Source of the DNA: Variovorax sp. J22G73
GTDB lineage: Bacteria; Pseudomonadota; Gammaproteobacteria; Burkholderiales; Burkholderiaceae_C
Length of the DNA stretch: 64,000 nt
Direction of reading: 5' to 3'
Assembly (NCBI RefSeq): GCF_030317035.1
Contig: NZ_JASZYK010000002.1
Location: 496,001-560,000 of the forward strand
The first letter of the stretch is position 1. Each line of letters starts with the position of its first letter. Below the pieces are notes generated by a model. That model did not search any database, was not told the origin of the DNA, and saw only the letters and a program-made list of their open reading frames with translations. Positions 41,069 through 48,986 of this stretch are shown piece by piece. A program made the translations under genes and the position numbers.

Positions 41069-42526
41069 ATGCAACGACCTCGCCACGCCCTCCTTCCTTC
41101 GCTGCTCCTGCTGCCGGCCCTGCTTGGCATCGGCGCGCCGGGCTTTGCACAGACCCAAGCGCAAACGCAAGTGCAGATGCAGCCCCGCACCGATCCCCTC
41201 TCCCTGAGCTTCGACGCAGCCCGCGCCCGCATGGTCGACCGCTCCGACAAGCTCGCCGCCGCGCGCGCGGCGGTCGAGGCCAAAGAGCTGCAGGGCGAAG
41301 GCGTGAAGGGCCTGGGCGGGCCGGTGGTCAGCATCTCGGGCCTCGCCTATGCGTACAACGCCAACCTGAACCTCGACCTCGATCCGCTCAACCAGAAGCT
41401 GGGGCAGATCGGCTCGGCGCTGCCTTCGTCGATCCAGAACGTCATCTCTCGCGTGCCGATTCCGCAACTGCCCAACAGCTACACGCTGAACCGGCACGAC
41501 ACCGGCACCAACACCTCGATCTCGGCCGTATGGCCGCTCTACGTGGGCGGCGCGACCGACGCGGTGCGCGGCTTTGTTTCGGCGCAAACGCGCGAGGCCC
41601 AGGCCGACGCCGAGCAGGCCGGCCACGAGGTCGACACGCTGCTGGTGCAGCGCTACTTCGGCGCGCAACTCGCGCAGCGCGCGGCCACGCTGCGCGGGCA
41701 GGCCGAGCGCACCATCGCCCAGCACGACGCGGCGGCGCAGAAGATGCTCGCGGCCGGTGTCATCTCGCGCGTCGAGCGGCTGCAGGCCAGCGCGGCCTAC
41801 GAAGAGGCGCGCCGCAATGCACGCAAGGCCGAAGATGACGCGGCACTCGCCGCCGTTGCGCTCGCGCGCACGGTGCGCGCCGACGGCAGCGTGGCGCCGC
41901 AGACGCCGCTCTTCGTCATCAGCACGCCGGTGGAGCCGCTGGGCTACTTCATCGATTCGGCGCTCACGCGCCATCCCGGCCTCGGCAAGGTCGCGGCCAA
42001 GAAGTCGCAGGCCGAGCAGTTGCACGAAGGCGAAGAGGCGCTGCGCCGGCCGCAGGTCATCGCCTTCGGCACGCGCGAGCTCAAGAGCGGCAACGCCGAC
42101 TGGGTGGCCGGCATCGGCGTGCGCTGGACGCTGTACGACTCGGTCGACCGCAGCGCGCTGTCGGCCTCCTCGCTCAAGCAGATCGAGCAGGCCGAGCGCA
42201 CCGATGCGCAGGCGCGCAGCGACATCTCGCTGCTGGTCGAGCGCAACTGGCGCGCGCTGGAAAACGCGCGGCGCCAGTACATGGAGATGAAGGCCTCGGT
42301 CGAGCTGGCGCAGGAGGTGGTCAGGCTGCGCGTGTCGGGGCTGCGCGAAGGCACGAGCACCACGCTCGACCTGATCGACGCCGAGACCAACCAGGCCAAG
42401 GTGCTGACCGAACGCGCCCAGGCCGCCAACGACTACGTGCAGGCGCTGGCCCAGTTGCTCGAGAGCGCGGGCATTTCCGACAGGTTTTCCGACTACATCG
42501 CACGTGCCGACGTGAAGGTGAATTGA
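41069..42526 (+). CDS. TolC-family outer-membrane efflux channel
   Basis: A 485-residue outer-membrane factor. The signal peptide (about 1-28, ending GFAQ) is followed by a Gln/Thr-rich stretch and the two OEP repeats (about 45-250 and 265-470): LSFDAARARMVDRSDKLAAARAAVEA, then HPGLGKVAAKKSQAEQLHEGEEALRRP. The late motif LRVSGLREGTSTTLDLIDAETNQAKVLTERAQAANDYVQALAQLL is typical. There is no N-terminal Cys lipobox, so it is not lipidated. It is the first structural gene after the MerR regulator and its last base overlaps the HlyD start, so a tripartite exporter is encoded. Confidence 0.92.
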   Translation: MQRPRHALLPSLLLLPALLGIGAPGFAQTQAQTQVQMQPRTDPLSLSFDAARARMVDRSDKLAAARAAVEAKELQGEGVKGLGGPVVSISGLAYAYNANLNLDLDPLNQKLGQIGSALPSSIQNVISRVPIPQLPNSYTLNRHDTGTNTSISAVWPLYVGGATDAVRGFVSAQTREAQADAEQAGHEVDTLLVQRYFGAQLAQRAATLRGQAERTIAQHDAAAQKMLAAGVISRVERLQASAAYEEARRNARKAEDDAALAAVALARTVRADGSVAPQTPLFVISTPVEPLGYFIDSALTRHPGLGKVAAKKSQAEQLHEGEEALRRPQVIAFGTRELKSGNADWVAGIGVRWTLYDSVDRSALSASSLKQIEQAERTDAQARSDISLLVERNWRALENARRQYMEMKASVELAQEVVRLRVSGLREGTSTTLDLIDAETNQAKVLTERAQAANDYVQALAQLLESAGISDRFSDYIARADVKVN

Positions 42527-43530
42527 TGATGAGTGCCAAGACCCGACAACTGATCGCGATTTTTGCCGGCCTGCTCGTGCTGGCGCTGCTGGCGTGGGGC
42601 TTCTGGCGCGCGTCGCAGCCCGCGCCCGAGGTGTTCCAGGGCCAGATGGAAGCACGCGAGACCGACGTGGCCGGCAAGGTGACTGCGCGCGTGGCCGAGG
42701 TGCTGGTGAAGGAAGGCGACCGCATCCAGGCTGGCGCGGTGCTGGTTCGCATGGACAGCCCCGAGGTGCGCGCCAAGCTCGCGCAGGCCACCGCCGCCGA
42801 ACAGGCCGCGCAAGCCGTGGCAGACAAGGCGCAGAACGGTGCACGTCCGCAAGAGGTCGAGATGGCGCGCATGCAGTGGCAGCGCGCGGAAACCGCCGCG
42901 CAGCTCGCGCAGACCTCGTTCCGCCGCGTCGACGGGCTGGCGCGCGAAGGCCTGGTGGCCGACCAGAAGCGCGACGAGGCCGAAGCCAACTGGAAGGCCT
43001 CGCGCGACGCCGCCATCGCGGCCAAGGCGCAGTACGACATGGCGCGCAGCGGCGCCCGCCCCGAAGACAGGGCCGCCGCCAGCGCGCAGGCCCGGCAGGT
43101 GGCCGGCGTGGTGGCCGAAGCCGAGGCCGCCAAGGCCGAGACCGAGCTGCGCAGCCCCGTCGGCGGCGAGGTGGCCAAGGTGCTGGCCAAGGTGGGCGAG
43201 CTGTCGCCGCAGGGCGTGGCGGTGGTCACCGTGGTCGACCTGAACGACCAGTGGGTGGTGCTGAACGTGCGCGAAGACCGGCTCTCGCGCTTCGCGGTCG
43301 GCAGCGAGTTCGACGCGAGGCTGCCGGCGCTGGCCAACCGCGACGAGAAGCCCGAGGGCCGGCCGCGCGCGCGCTTCAAGGTCTACTACAGCGCCGCCCT
43401 GCCCGACTTCGCCACCTGGCGCGCCACGCGCGGCGGTGCCGGCTTCGACGTGCGCACCTTCGAGGTCCGCGCGCGGCCGCTGCAGCCCATCGAGGGTGCG
43501 CGCCCCGGCATGAGCGTGCTGGTGAACTGA
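42526..43530 (+). CDS. HlyD/MFP-family membrane-fusion protein
   Basis: Periplasmic adaptor of about 334 residues linking an inner-membrane transporter to TolC. One N-terminal TM helix (about 8-27) is followed by a lipoyl/barrel-sandwich domain split around a coiled-coil hairpin: DVAGKVTARVAEVLVKEGDRIQAGAVLVRMDSPEV before it and TELRSPVGGEVAKVLAKVGELSPQGVAVVTVVDLND after it. A beta-barrel region follows. TGATGATG holds two possible starts (42526 or 42529). Closest in type to YhiI/EmrA-like adaptors. The two permeases downstream are its probable partners. Confidence 0.91.
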   Translation: MMSAKTRQLIAIFAGLLVLALLAWGFWRASQPAPEVFQGQMEARETDVAGKVTARVAEVLVKEGDRIQAGAVLVRMDSPEVRAKLAQATAAEQAAQAVADKAQNGARPQEVEMARMQWQRAETAAQLAQTSFRRVDGLAREGLVADQKRDEAEANWKASRDAAIAAKAQYDMARSGARPEDRAAASAQARQVAGVVAEAEAAKAETELRSPVGGEVAKVLAKVGELSPQGVAVVTVVDLNDQWVVLNVREDRLSRFAVGSEFDARLPALANRDEKPEGRPRARFKVYYSAALPDFATWRATRGGAGFDVRTFEVRARPLQPIEGARPGMSVLVN

Positions 43531-43552
43531 GCCCGCAAGGCCTGCTCGCACC

Positions 43553-44737
43553 ATGAGCCTCCGCGGCTTTTCCGCAGCCAGCGCACGGCGCGAATTCGCG
43601 CTGCTGCGCACGCGCCCCTGGGACCTGGCGATGGTCTCGTGGGTGCCGCTGCTCGCGGTGCTGCTGATCTGGTGGATCTTCTCGGCCGGCCTGCCCGAGC
43701 GCCTGCCGATCGGGGTGCTCGACCAAGACCATTCCTCGCTGTCGCGCCAGCTGGTGCGCTTTCTGGACGCCACGCCCGGCCTGCGCGTGGTGCAGGAGTT
43801 CAGCGACGCAGGCGAGATGGCGCGCGCGCTCACCAGCGGCGCGGTCGACGCCGCGGTTCAACTGCCGCGCGAGCTGAGCCGGGACGTGAAGCAGGGCCGC
43901 GTCGGCCAGGTCGTGCTGCTGCACAACGCGCAGCTGGGCACGCATTCGAGCCTCATACAGCGCGACGTGCGCACGGCCGTGGCCACGGTGTCGGGTGGCG
44001 TCGAGCTCGCGGTGCGCAACAAGCGCGGCGAGTCGATGCGCGCGGCGCGCGTCAGCATGGAACCCATCAAGGCGAGCATGGTCGCGCTGTTCAACACCTC
44101 GACCGACTACGAGCAGTTCCTGGGCGCCGCGCTGATTCCGGCGGTGCTGCACATCCTGGCGATGACCGCCGGCGCATGGGCGGTGGGCCGCGAGCTGCGC
44201 GACCGCAGCATCGGCGCGTGGCTGGGCGCCGCGCCGCGCTGGCACGAGGCACTGGCCGCGCTGGCGGGCAAGCTGGCGCTGCCGTTCGCGAGCCTGTCTG
44301 CGGTGGCCGTCGCGGCCATGCTGTGGATCACGGCCGGGCGTGGCTGGCACCCGGTCGGCTCGCTCGGCTGGACGCTGATTGCGCTGGTGGTGTTCATCGC
44401 GCTGTCGATCGCGCTCGGCGCGTTCGTGTCGGGCCTCACGCGCTCGCTGCGCACCGCGCTGTCGGCCACGGGCTTCATCACGGCGCCGGCGTTCGCGTTC
44501 GGCGGGGTGGGCTTTCCGCTGGTGGCCATGCCTTTCTTCGCGCAGCTGTGGGCCACCCTGCTGCCCTACACCCACTACATCCGCGTGCAGATGGAGCAGT
44601 TGCAGATGGGCGCGCCGGTGGCGTATTCGGTGGCGACGCCGCTGTGGATGGTGCTGGGCACCGCCGTGCTGCTGGCCGCGACGGCGGCGGCATTGGTGCG
44701 CGCCGCCAGGGCACCCGACAGCTGGGGCGCGCGCTGA
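43553..44737 (+). CDS. ABC-2-type permease, first of a pair
   Basis: A 394-residue integral membrane protein of the ABC-2 (YhhJ/YbhS/R-like) type. Its first TM helix (about 22-45) is followed by an extracytoplasmic domain (about 46-185) beginning PIGVLDQDHSSLSRQLVRFL, which has the usual VDxDxSxxSRxL motif. Five more helices run from about 190 to 385. The stop overlaps the ATG of the next permease (TGATG). Like other members it should need an ATP-binding subunit, yet none is encoded nearby. Confidence 0.88.
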   Translation: MSLRGFSAASARREFALLRTRPWDLAMVSWVPLLAVLLIWWIFSAGLPERLPIGVLDQDHSSLSRQLVRFLDATPGLRVVQEFSDAGEMARALTSGAVDAAVQLPRELSRDVKQGRVGQVVLLHNAQLGTHSSLIQRDVRTAVATVSGGVELAVRNKRGESMRAARVSMEPIKASMVALFNTSTDYEQFLGAALIPAVLHILAMTAGAWAVGRELRDRSIGAWLGAAPRWHEALAALAGKLALPFASLSAVAVAAMLWITAGRGWHPVGSLGWTLIALVVFIALSIALGAFVSGLTRSLRTALSATGFITAPAFAFGGVGFPLVAMPFFAQLWATLLPYTHYIRVQMEQLQMGAPVAYSVATPLWMVLGTAVLLAATAAALVRAARAPDSWGAR

Positions 44738-45888
44738 TGACCGACGAACGCCTCCACCTCGGCGCCGCATGGCGCGACACCGCGCTGGCGGTGCTGCGCG
44801 ACAAGGGCGTGCTGCTGATCATGCTGCTCGCGCCCATCATCTACGGCTTCTTCTATCCGTGGCCCTACGGCACGCAGGCAGTCACGCGCGTGCCGGTGGC
44901 GGTGGTCGACCAGGACCGCAGTTCGCTGTCGCGGCAGGTCGCGCGCTTTGCCATGGCCAACCCGCGGCTGGACGTGCGCATGGTCACCGCCGACGTGCAC
45001 GAGGCGCAGCAGGCGCTGTGGCGCGGCGAGATCGAAGGCTACGCGCTGCTGCCGGCCGACCTGAAGCGCGACGTGCTGCGCGGCACTTCGGCGGTGGTCA
45101 CCATCGAGGGCAATGGGGCCTACGCGCTGCTGAACAAGGCAGTGCTCTACGGCTTTTCGGAGGCCGTGGGCACGGTGTCGGCGGGTGTGGAGATTCGCAA
45201 GCTGCAGGCCGGCGGCCAGAGCGCGGTGCAGGCGGCGCGCAGCCGCAGCCCGCTGAACACGCAACTGGTCGCGCTCTTCAACCCGACCGAGGGCTACGGC
45301 AGCTACGTGGTGCCGGCGGTGGCGCTGCTCATCCTGCAGCAGACGCTGCTGATGGGCGCCGCCATGCTCGCGGGCACCTGGGCCGAGGCCGGACGGCTGC
45401 GCGCGGCGATGGGGGCGTGGCTGGGGCGGCTGGGCGCGCTCTCGGGGTTCGGCCTCTTGAGCGGGCTTTTCTATTTCGGCTGGGTGTTCTTCCTGCAGGA
45501 CTATCCGCGCGGCGGCAACCCGTGGGGGGCACTGGTGCTGCTGGCGTTCTACGTGCCGGCGATCTGCACGGTCGGGCTGCTGCTGGGCTGCTGGTTCCGC
45601 GACCGCGAGCGGGCGCTGCAGGTGCTGCTGTTCACCGCCTTGCCGATGGCGTTTCTGTCAGGGTTCTCCTGGCCCGTGGAGGCGCTGCCGGGGCCGCTGC
45701 AGGCCCTGCGCTGGCTCTTTCCGAGCACGTCGGGCATCCAGGCCTCGCTGCGGCTCAACCAGATGGGCGCGCCGCTGCACGACGTGCTGCCCTACCTCGG
45801 CGTGCTGCTGGCGTTGACGCTCGCCGGGCTGCTGACGCTCTGGGCGGCAGCCAGGCCGCGCCGCACCATCGAAACAACGCGCGTCTAG
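44737..45888 (+). CDS. ABC-2-type permease, second of a pair
   Basis: A 383-residue paralogue of the preceding permease with the same plan: TM helix at about 22-42 (GVLLIMLLAPIIYGFFYPWPYG), an extracytoplasmic domain with PVAVVDQDRSSLSRQVARFA, and five C-terminal helices (about 185-375) including PMAFLSGFSWPVEALPGPLQAL, the conserved ABC-2 motif before the last helix. It overlaps its partner and would form a heterodimer with it. Its TAG and the TAG of the converging TetR gene share the four bases CTAG (45885-45888). No ATPase gene follows. Confidence 0.88.
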   Translation: MTDERLHLGAAWRDTALAVLRDKGVLLIMLLAPIIYGFFYPWPYGTQAVTRVPVAVVDQDRSSLSRQVARFAMANPRLDVRMVTADVHEAQQALWRGEIEGYALLPADLKRDVLRGTSAVVTIEGNGAYALLNKAVLYGFSEAVGTVSAGVEIRKLQAGGQSAVQAARSRSPLNTQLVALFNPTEGYGSYVVPAVALLILQQTLLMGAAMLAGTWAEAGRLRAAMGAWLGRLGALSGFGLLSGLFYFGWVFFLQDYPRGGNPWGALVLLAFYVPAICTVGLLLGCWFRDRERALQVLLFTALPMAFLSGFSWPVEALPGPLQALRWLFPSTSGIQASLRLNQMGAPLHDVLPYLGVLLALTLAGLLTLWAAARPRRTIETTRV

Positions 45889-46517
45889 CGCCGGCTTTCC
45901 GCCGCCACCGCGCGCACCAGCCGCGTGGCGGGCGCGACCAGCTCGCGCAGGTCGCCGGCACGGTCCTGCTCGATGGCCTGCAGCACCAGCTCGTTGATGC
46001 CGCCCACCACGGTCATCGCCATTTCGCTGGTCAGGTGGACCGCGGGGCCCTGCCCTTCGCCGCCGCTGCTGTTGATGGCGACCTGGATGAAGTTGGCGAT
46101 CTCGTCGTTCACCCGGCGCCGCACCACGAGGCCCGGCATGCCCAGGCCCAGAATCTCGACGAACAGCGTGCGCAGCAGCACCGGGTCTTGCGCAAGGTAG
46201 TCGAAGTAGGCGGTCATGGCCTGCTCGACCTGCGCGTGCCAGGGCTGAACCGGGTCGAAGGCCTCGCTCACCGCCTGCAGGGCGAGGCGGCTGGCGGTCT
46301 CGTAGAGCGCGATCAGGCACTCGGTCTTGGTGCTGAAGTGTTCGTAAAAGGTGCGGCGCGACACGGCGGCCTCGCGCACGATGTCGGCAATGGTGGTCTC
46401 GGCGTAGCCCTTGGCGGCCACGGCGTGCGCCATGCCCTGCAGCAGGCGCGAGTAGTGCTCGCTGCCGGGGCCGTCGGCGGATTTCGAAGGCGCTGGTTTG
46501 TCGATGGTTTCGCTCAT
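45885..46517 (-). CDS. TetR/AcrR-family transcriptional regulator
   Basis: A 210-residue TetR regulator. The N-terminal helix-turn-helix is at about 25-70 (RLLQGMAHAVAAKGYAETTIADIVREAAVSRRTFYEHFSTKTECLIALYE) and the ligand domain at about 75-205. The start at 46517 (MSETIDK) is chosen over one three codons earlier. It converges with the permease operon and diverges from a metal-dependent-hydrolase gene; two 16-bp GGTAC-N6-GTACC sites lie in the divergent region, so the gene probably represses itself and that neighbour. A role over the exporter is possible but not shown. Confidence 0.88.
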   Translation of the reverse strand: MSETIDKPAPSKSADGPGSEHYSRLLQGMAHAVAAKGYAETTIADIVREAAVSRRTFYEHFSTKTECLIALYETASRLALQAVSEAFDPVQPWHAQVEQAMTAYFDYLAQDPVLLRTLFVEILGLGMPGLVVRRRVNDEIANFIQVAINSSGGEGQGPAVHLTSEMAMTVVGGINELVLQAIEQDRAGDLRELVAPATRLVRAVAAESRR

Positions 46518-46541
46518 TAACCGCACATTTTCCTACGTCTC

Positions 46542-46557
46542 GGTACTTGACAGTACC
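46542..46557. promoter_or_regulatory. TetR operator-like palindrome, site 1
   Basis: GGTACTTGACAGTACC is a perfect 6+4+6 inverted repeat, 25 bp upstream of the tetR start. The same 16-bp shape recurs at 46586-46601. Confidence 0.6.
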
Positions 46558-46585
46558 AATTCACAATTGCAACATGGAGGCAGCC

Positions 46586-46601
46586 GGTACGAGGTTGTAC
46601 C
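46586..46601. promoter_or_regulatory. TetR operator-like palindrome, site 2
   Basis: GGTACGAGGTTGTACC has 5-bp arms GGTAC/GTACC with six bases between, matching the 16-bp length of site 1 and centred 44 bp (about four helical turns) from it. A further half-site GTACC lies at 46612-46616. The site is about 60 bp upstream of the hydrolase start. Confidence 0.55.
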
Positions 46602-46660
46602 AACCCGAGTCGTACCGATCTTTCTCCGCCGCATCCGCGCACTTTTCGAGGCCTGATTTC

Positions 46661-47512
46661 ATGACCGAACTCGTTGTCCGCCGCCTGCTCATCGACCTGC
46701 AATCGCCCTTCGCCCGCAACTGGTGTGGCGGCGACGCATTTTCGAGCGCGTTCTTCAATGCCCTGTCGATGAGCTTCCCCTTCGGCGAGCAGTTCTTCAT
46801 CGACGCCGTGCGCGACGCAGTCGCCACGCTGCCGCTCGAGGCGCAAGACAAGCACCGTGCCGAGGTGCGCGGCTTCATCGGACAGGAGGCGACGCACCGG
46901 CGCATTCATTCGCTCTTCAACAACCACCTGGCCAGCCAGGGCCTGGTGGACGGCTGGACCGAGCGCGCCAGCAAGCGCATGACGCTGATGGAAAACGCCG
47001 ATCCGCGCCATGCGCTGGCGGTTACCGCGGCCACCGAGCACTTCACGGCGATGTTCGCCGAGTGGCTGCTGGCGCATCCGCAGATCCTCGATGGCGCCGA
47101 GCCCCGGCTACGCACCATGTGGCTGTGGCACAGCGCGGAAGAGCTGGAGCACAAGAGCGTGGCCTTCGACATCTACAAGGCCGCGGGCGGCTCCGACGAA
47201 TGGCGCAAGCGCTGGTTCCGCCGCGTGACCCTGATGTTTCTCGGCGACCTGATGCGCCAGACCGTCGACAACCTGCGCCACGAGAAGCAACTGTGGAAAT
47301 GGTCGACCTGGAAGAGCGCCGCGCGCATCCTGCTGAGCCGCGACGGCCTGCTGCGCGGCAACGTCGCCGGCTGGCGCAGCTACCTGCGCGCCGACTTTCA
47401 TCCGGCGCAGCAGGACAGCACGCTGTCGGAACGCTGGCTGGTGGACAACCGGGCGCAGTACACGCCGGTGGGCGCGGCGGCGGAACCCAGCGCCGCGGCT
47501 TCGGCGGCGTAG
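46661..47512 (+). CDS. PF10118-type metal-dependent hydrolase
   Basis: A protein of 283 residues from ATG 46661 (MTELVVRRLLIDLQSPFARNWCGGD). An ATG at 46547 would extend it through the operators and has no family similarity. It matches the predicted metal-dependent hydrolase family PF10118, with possible ligands Glu/His in FIGQEATHRRIHSLFN, TAATEHFTAMFAEWLL and WLWHSAEELEHKSVAFD, an arrangement like diiron/ferritin-like helical bundles. No substrate is known. It is divergent from the TetR regulator, a common TetR-target arrangement. The last 15 residues are Ala-rich. Confidence 0.85.
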   Translation: MTELVVRRLLIDLQSPFARNWCGGDAFSSAFFNALSMSFPFGEQFFIDAVRDAVATLPLEAQDKHRAEVRGFIGQEATHRRIHSLFNNHLASQGLVDGWTERASKRMTLMENADPRHALAVTAATEHFTAMFAEWLLAHPQILDGAEPRLRTMWLWHSAEELEHKSVAFDIYKAAGGSDEWRKRWFRRVTLMFLGDLMRQTVDNLRHEKQLWKWSTWKSAARILLSRDGLLRGNVAGWRSYLRADFHPAQQDSTLSERWLVDNRAQYTPVGAAAEPSAAASAA

Positions 47513-47522
47513 TGCCCGCTGC

Positions 47523-48110
47523 TCAGTAGAAGCTGGCGCGGTGCGGCGCACCCTTGGCCGCTGGCTGAGGTTCGGGGCGCAGCGACAGGTCGTGCAGCGT
47601 GTCGAAGTCGGACGGGGCGTCCGGCACGCGCATGACCACTTCCAGCTCGTGCATCGACGCAACCCAGCGGCCGGCCGGCGATTCGGCCGGCTCGTCGTTG
47701 GCGAACACGCCGTCACGGATGTAGAAGACCTCGCCTTCCGGACGCTCGGCGTGCAGCTCGAGCAGGCGGGCAATCGAGAAGTTGTACGTCACCAGCTTCT
47801 CGCGCGTCTTGCGGTCCTTGCCACCGCAATTGAACGAGCCTTCGGCGGCGATCACGATGCAGGAACCGTCCACGCCCCCGTCCGCCTCGATCTCGTTGCC
47901 TGAGCGCCAAATGGCGTTGGGCACGCGCACGCGGACCTTGTCGATGACCAGGTCGCGTTGCTTGTTGAGGCTGCCCAGTGGCGGCACCAGCGAGCGCAGC
48001 TGGCGCAGGCGCTCGGCAAAGTTGTCGTCCATCAGGAATTCGACATGGTGCGTGGCGCTGCCGGACGAGCGCTTGACCACCTGCATGATGACCGGACGCG
48101 GTTTAGCCAT
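47523..48110 (-). CDS. Conserved hypothetical protein
   Basis: A 195-residue soluble protein starting at ATG 48110 (MAKPRPVIMQVVKRSSGSATHHVEFLMDDNF). Distinctive stretches are LVPPLGSLNKQRDLVIDKVRVRVPNAIWRSGNEIEADGG and SFNCGGKDRKTREKLVTYNFSIARLLELHAERPEGEVFYIRDG. I do not recognise the fold. The central Cys is single, so a metal cluster is unlikely. It converges with the hydrolase gene 10 bp away. The gene upstream (a Cys-cluster protein at 48381) is separated by 270 bp of comparatively AT-rich DNA, so it probably has its own promoter. Confidence 0.7.
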   Translation of the reverse strand: MAKPRPVIMQVVKRSSGSATHHVEFLMDDNFAERLRQLRSLVPPLGSLNKQRDLVIDKVRVRVPNAIWRSGNEIEADGGVDGSCIVIAAEGSFNCGGKDRKTREKLVTYNFSIARLLELHAERPEGEVFYIRDGVFANDEPAESPAGRWVASMHELEVVMRVPDAPSDFDTLHDLSLRPEPQPAAKGAPHRASFY

Positions 48111-48380
48111 GGCTGAACCCCTTTGCAAGCGTTGAAATCCATGTCCCGCACGGGGCGTCGATGACGTGGCTGCAATTCATTGGGAATCGACTACAAATTA
48201 GAACTTTGGAGTAAATGCAATTTCGTGCATCATTTGTTTCTAACTGTATAGCTATTGCAGCCGCTGTGGAAGCCAATCCGTGACTTTATGCACACGGATA
48301 TGTCGCCAAAACGTCTCCCGAACGTGCTAGCAGGTTACCCCGTCAGTGGCGGGGTTCCAACACCTGCCGCGGACCTGCGC

Positions 48381-48611
48381 CTACTCGAGCGATTCGTCGA
48401 GGGCCTTGCACGAAGGCGCGCACACGGTCTGGGACTTGCCCAGCACCTGGCGGGTGCGCAGCTGCGAGCGCACGCGGTGCTTGCCGCACATGAAGCACGA
48501 CATGGTCGCGCCGCTGAACGACGCGGAGGCACGGAACGGGGAGCCCGGTGCCTTGGTCTTGTAGCGCAGCCCGTCCGCCACCACTGCCGTCTTCACTTCA
48601 CCCTTCGCCAT
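48381..48611 (-). CDS. Small CxxC...CxxxC zinc-ribbon-like protein
   Basis: A 76-residue protein beginning MAKGEVKTAVVADGLRYKTK. Cys39, Cys42, Cys64 and Cys68 (SCFMCGKHR ... QTVCAPSCKAL) suggest one structural zinc. Lys/Arg-rich surroundings (KHRVRSQLRTRQVLGKS) would suit RNA, DNA or protein binding. The start overlaps the end of the preceding gene by 14 bases, so it is the last gene of the lipid-type operon. The 270-bp gap beyond it (48111-48380) is AT-richer than the rest and holds a short ACCCCG/CGGGGT hairpin (48337-48355); I see no gene there. Confidence 0.75.
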   Translation of the reverse strand: MAKGEVKTAVVADGLRYKTKAPGSPFRASASFSGATMSCFMCGKHRVRSQLRTRQVLGKSQTVCAPSCKALDESLE

Positions 48612-48960
48612 GCGTCTTGTCCTTGCTGGTCGGTTCGGCACGGCGCATGGCGCGTGCAATGGCTTCGCGGGCGCTGAATTCAGCGGCCAGCGAAGCGTCG
48701 AGCGCCGAGCGGCAAAGCCCGGCGTGCTGGTAATTGAGGTTTTCGTACACCTCGGCCGCGGCCGGATAGGCATCGAGCAGGCGGCCGAGTTCGGCCCCCT
48801 GTTCGACATCTTCGAACTCGTGCACCAGATGCTCGACGACAGAGCGGTACTGCTCGGCGCCGACGGGCACTGGGCTGTGCTCGAGTTTTTCCAGCAGTTG
48901 AGCCAGTACATGGGTCACTGCCAGATCGGTCTTGGGAGACGGATTATCGGTGGTGTTCAT
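48598..48960 (-). CDS. Conserved hypothetical protein in the lipid-type operon
   Basis: A 120-residue acidic, probably helical protein (MNTTDNPSPKTDLAVTHVLAQLLEKLEHSPVPVGAEQYRSVVEHLVHEFED). An ATG three codons upstream is possible, but GGA lies 6 bp before 48960. No motif or family is recognised; there is no signal peptide. It starts 26 bp after the DUF6999-like gene and overlaps the small Cys protein by 14 bases. The conserved-looking ending (CRSALDASLAAEFSAREAIARAMRRAEP) is helical. Adaptor or regulatory roles are possible but unsupported. Confidence 0.62.
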   Translation of the reverse strand: MNTTDNPSPKTDLAVTHVLAQLLEKLEHSPVPVGAEQYRSVVEHLVHEFEDVEQGAELGRLLDAYPAAAEVYENLNYQHAGLCRSALDASLAAEFSAREAIARAMRRAEPTSKDKTHGEG

Positions 48961-48986
48961 GAGTTCCATCTGGGGGCAGCATACGC

